From: Clostridia bacterium
GTDB lineage: Bacteria; Bacillota; Clostridia; Oscillospirales; Acutalibacteraceae
Assembly: GCA_900766585.1 (NCBI GenBank)
Contig: CAAFVV010000045.1
Span: forward strand, 1-14,042
Length of the DNA: 14,042 bases
Reading direction: 5' to 3'
This document shows positions 12,598-14,042 of this stretch, one piece after another. Position 1 is the first letter of the stretch; the number at the start of each line of letters is the position of its first letter. The position numbers and the translations under genes are program-made. Under the pieces are notes generated by a model. The model was not told where the DNA came from and ran no database searches. It saw only the letters and a list, made by a program, of their open reading frames with translations.

Positions 12598-12609
12598 GGA
12601 GGAACCGCA

Positions 12610-13893
12610 ATGGCTTCTGTGACCCCGTTTCGCGCTCTGCGCTACACCGCTTCGGCAGGCGATATTGCCGCGCTGACCTGCCCGCCCTACGATATCGTAT
12701 CCGAGACACAGCGCAAGGCGTTTCTTGCCCGGAATCCTTACAACATGATCCGCCTTGAGCTGCCGCGCGAGGGGGAGGATGTGTATGCGGCAGCCGGACA
12801 GACACTGGCGGACTGGCTGTCTGCCGGCGTGCTGAAAACGGCCGAAAAACCGGCATTTTATCTCTATGCCATGGATTTTTCGGTCGGCGGCCGCGCGTAT
12901 TCCGTTGCCGGTGTGATCGGCGAGGTTGCGCTGTCTCCGTTTTCCGACGGTGTGATCCTGCCGCATGAGGAAACGCTCTCCAAAGCGAAAGAGGACCGCT
13001 TTCAGCTCATGAAAGCAACGGACTGCAATTTCAGCACGATCTATTCCCTCTATTCCGATGGGGAAAGCAAGCTGAATATCGCCGCCTTTGCCGAGACCGC
13101 TCCCCTTTGGTGGGATATGACCGACGGCGACGGCGTGCGTCACCGGCTGTGGGCGATTGAGGACAAAGCAGACTGTGCACGGATCAGCGCGCATTTTGCG
13201 GATAAAAAGCTCTATATCGCCGACGGCCATCATCGCTATGAGACGGCACTGCGCTACCGGGATACCTGCCGTGCTGCCGGAGCGCCGGTCGGCGGACCGG
13301 CTGACCGTGTGATGATGCTGCTTGTGGAGATGAGCCACCCGGGGTTGGTCGTGTTTCCGACCCATCGGGTGCTGCGCCGCCTGCCTGCATTTGACCGCGG
13401 GGCGCTGCTTGCGGGCTGCGCGGACTATTTTGATATGGTATCCGTGTCGGCGGACGGAATTTCCGGCGCATTGGATGCCGCCTATGCTGCGGGAAAAACG
13501 GCGTTTGGGCTGTACACCGGCGGTGACACCGCCGATCTGCTGACCCTGCGCGACCCCGCGGTGATGGATGTGCTGCTGCCCGCGTTGTCGCCCGCCTCGC
13601 GGCATCTGGATGTGACGGTGCTGCATACCCTGATCCTTGAGCGGCTGCTGAAGATTGACAAGGCGGATATGGCAGCGCAGCGGAGCCTGACGTATACCCG
13701 CAGCCTTGCGGAGGCGCTTGCGGCAGTGCGGCAGGGGGAGAGCAGCGGGGCATTCCTGCTGAACCCGACACGCGTACCCGAGCTTGCCGCCGTGGCGGCG
13801 GCGGGGGAGAAGATGCCGCAGAAATCCACCTATTTCGCCCCGAAGCCGATCACCGGACTGGTGATGCGCCGCTTTGCGGACGCCGACAGCTGA
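12610..13893 (+). CDS. DUF1015 family protein, function unknown
   Basis: The 427-residue protein matches the DUF1015 family: VTPFRALRY at the N terminus (4-12), CPPYDIVS (24-31), NPYNMIRLELP (42-52), the ILPHEETLSKAKEDRFQLM block (116-134) and YIADGHHRYETAL (202-214), then MSHPGLVVFPTHRVL (241-255). The invariant His, Glu, Asp and Arg residues in these blocks suggest an enzyme active site, but no reaction is established that I know of. The protein looks cytoplasmic, without signal or membrane segments. The ATG at 12610 has an ideal AAGGAGG site. It follows nrdR by 12 bases and is probably co-transcribed with it. No terminator follows before the insertion sequence at 13925. Confidence 0.87.
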   Translation: MASVTPFRALRYTASAGDIAALTCPPYDIVSETQRKAFLARNPYNMIRLELPREGEDVYAAAGQTLADWLSAGVLKTAEKPAFYLYAMDFSVGGRAYSVAGVIGEVALSPFSDGVILPHEETLSKAKEDRFQLMKATDCNFSTIYSLYSDGESKLNIAAFAETAPLWWDMTDGDGVRHRLWAIEDKADCARISAHFADKKLYIADGHHRYETALRYRDTCRAAGAPVGGPADRVMMLLVEMSHPGLVVFPTHRVLRRLPAFDRGALLAGCADYFDMVSVSADGISGALDAAYAAGKTAFGLYTGGDTADLLTLRDPAVMDVLLPALSPASRHLDVTVLHTLILERLLKIDKADMAAQRSLTYTRSLAEALAAVRQGESSGAFLLNPTRVPELAAVAAAGEKMPQKSTYFAPKPITGLVMRRFADADS

Positions 13894-13949
13894 AGAGACG
13901 AACAAAAACTCCCGGGATCCGAAATGGACTATATCCCCCAAAACGGACA

Positions 13950-13978
13950 GTGAAAAAAAGCACCTCCTGTTGTAGAAT
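13950..13978 (+). promoter_or_regulatory. Possible internal promoter of the IS first gene
   Basis: GTGAAA (13950-13955), a 17-base spacer and TAGAAT (13973-13978) form a moderate SigA-type promoter. Transcription would begin near 13985, at the very start of the right arm of the hairpin (13961-13998), so native transcripts would lack the left arm. Confidence 0.4.
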
Positions 13979-13998
13979 AGAAACTACAACAGGAGGTG
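13961..13998 (+). promoter_or_regulatory. Stem-loop that sequesters the IS ribosome-binding site
   Basis: CACCTCCTGTTGTAG (13961-13975) and CTACAACAGGAGGTG (13984-13998) form a perfect 15-bp stem with an eight-base loop. The right arm contains the whole ribosome site AGGAGGTG just before the ATG at 14004. No T run follows, so it is not a terminator. In a transcript entering from outside, the ribosome site would be paired and translation blocked. Confidence 0.8.
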
Positions 13999-14003
13999 TT
14001 GTC

Positions 14004-14042
14004 ATGTCCAGGCAATATACAAAAGTAGAGGCGCTCAGCGAA
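14004..14042 (+). CDS. Start of IS3-family OrfA-type helix-turn-helix protein (partial)
   Basis: The ATG at 14004 follows AGGAGGTG and opens a frame reading MSRQYTKVEALSE to the window edge. This beginning resembles small helix-turn-helix proteins encoded as the first gene of clostridial IS3-type elements, which help bind the element's ends. Only 13 residues are visible, so the call leans on the terminal-repeat-like sequence upstream and on memory of such elements. Confidence 0.55.
   Translation, partial: MSRQYTKVEALSE

Larger units (their letters stand above)
13925..14042 (+). mobile_element. Left end of an IS3-family insertion sequence (partial)
   Basis: From 13925 the sequence begins TGGACT, with CCCCCAAAA and GGACAG within the first 26 bases (13925-13950). 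This resembles the terminal repeats of IS3/IS150-type elements, which begin with TG and often read TGnACT...CCCCCAAA...GGACA. A regulatory hairpin and a transposase-type first gene follow. The element lies 31 bases after the DUF1015 stop codon. The right end and any target-site duplication are outside the window, so the family call rests on this end and 13 residues of protein. Confidence 0.62.

Noticed and set aside
11500..13941. Very long minus-strand open frame (about 813 codons) opposite the MBL, nrdR and DUF1015 genes
   Set aside because: It is antisense to three well-supported genes, is rich in Arg, His and Gln in the way GC-rich shadow frames are, and shows no recognisable domain.
13961..13998. 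Terminator for the DUF1015 operon
   Set aside because: The stem is strong but no T run follows. The right arm is the ribosome site of the next gene, and the stem lies inside the insertion sequence.

Overview
The window looks like chromosomal DNA from a GC-rich Gram-positive anaerobe of the Clostridia, perhaps an Oscillospirales/Ruminococcaceae-type gut bacterium. The basis is strong AGGAGG-type ribosome sites, SigA-type promoters, a TmcAL (YlbM) homologue, a DegV/FakB protein, and ribosomal protein L27 with a cleavable N-terminal extension encoded beside its Prp protease. Taxonomy is inferred from gene content only; no rRNA gene is present.

Layout. Positions 1-31 hold the first codons of a minus-strand gene leaving the window. 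Acetate kinase (ackA, minus) follows, ending at its own terminator. It is divergent from tmcAL, the acetate-using tRNA(Met) cytidine acetate ligase, and the two predicted promoters overlap in one near-symmetric -10 region. A membrane-anchored Xre-type regulator with its own promoter and terminator comes next. From 3789 to 7176 lies a tightly overlapping four-gene operon: PlsC-like acyltransferase, GT8 glycosyltransferase, GT8 glycosyltransferase, PlsC-like acyltransferase. It looks like a dedicated pathway for an acylated glycolipid whose product I cannot name. It is flanked on both sides by related GTAGAA-containing intergenic repeats. Then come degV (FakB-like fatty-acid carrier) with a hemolysin III/PAQR membrane protein, and an MscS channel gene with its own promoter.

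From 10020 a consensus promoter and an L21-type leader drive rplU-prp-rpmA. After a terminator, three closely spaced genes follow: a ComEC-type metallo-beta-lactamase lipoprotein, nrdR, and a DUF1015 protein. At 13925 an apparent IS3-family insertion sequence begins and runs off the right edge. Its start carries a 15-bp stem that would hide the transposase ribosome site in read-through transcripts.

Themes: acetate metabolism and acetate-dependent tRNA modification (left), membrane lipid and envelope functions (middle), ribosome and nucleotide regulation (right). The best candidate for an undescribed system is the acyltransferase/GT8 cassette. The best regulatory observations are the shared ackA/tmcAL promoter and the IS anti-read-through hairpin. 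No CRISPR array, tRNA, rRNA or replication origin was seen.
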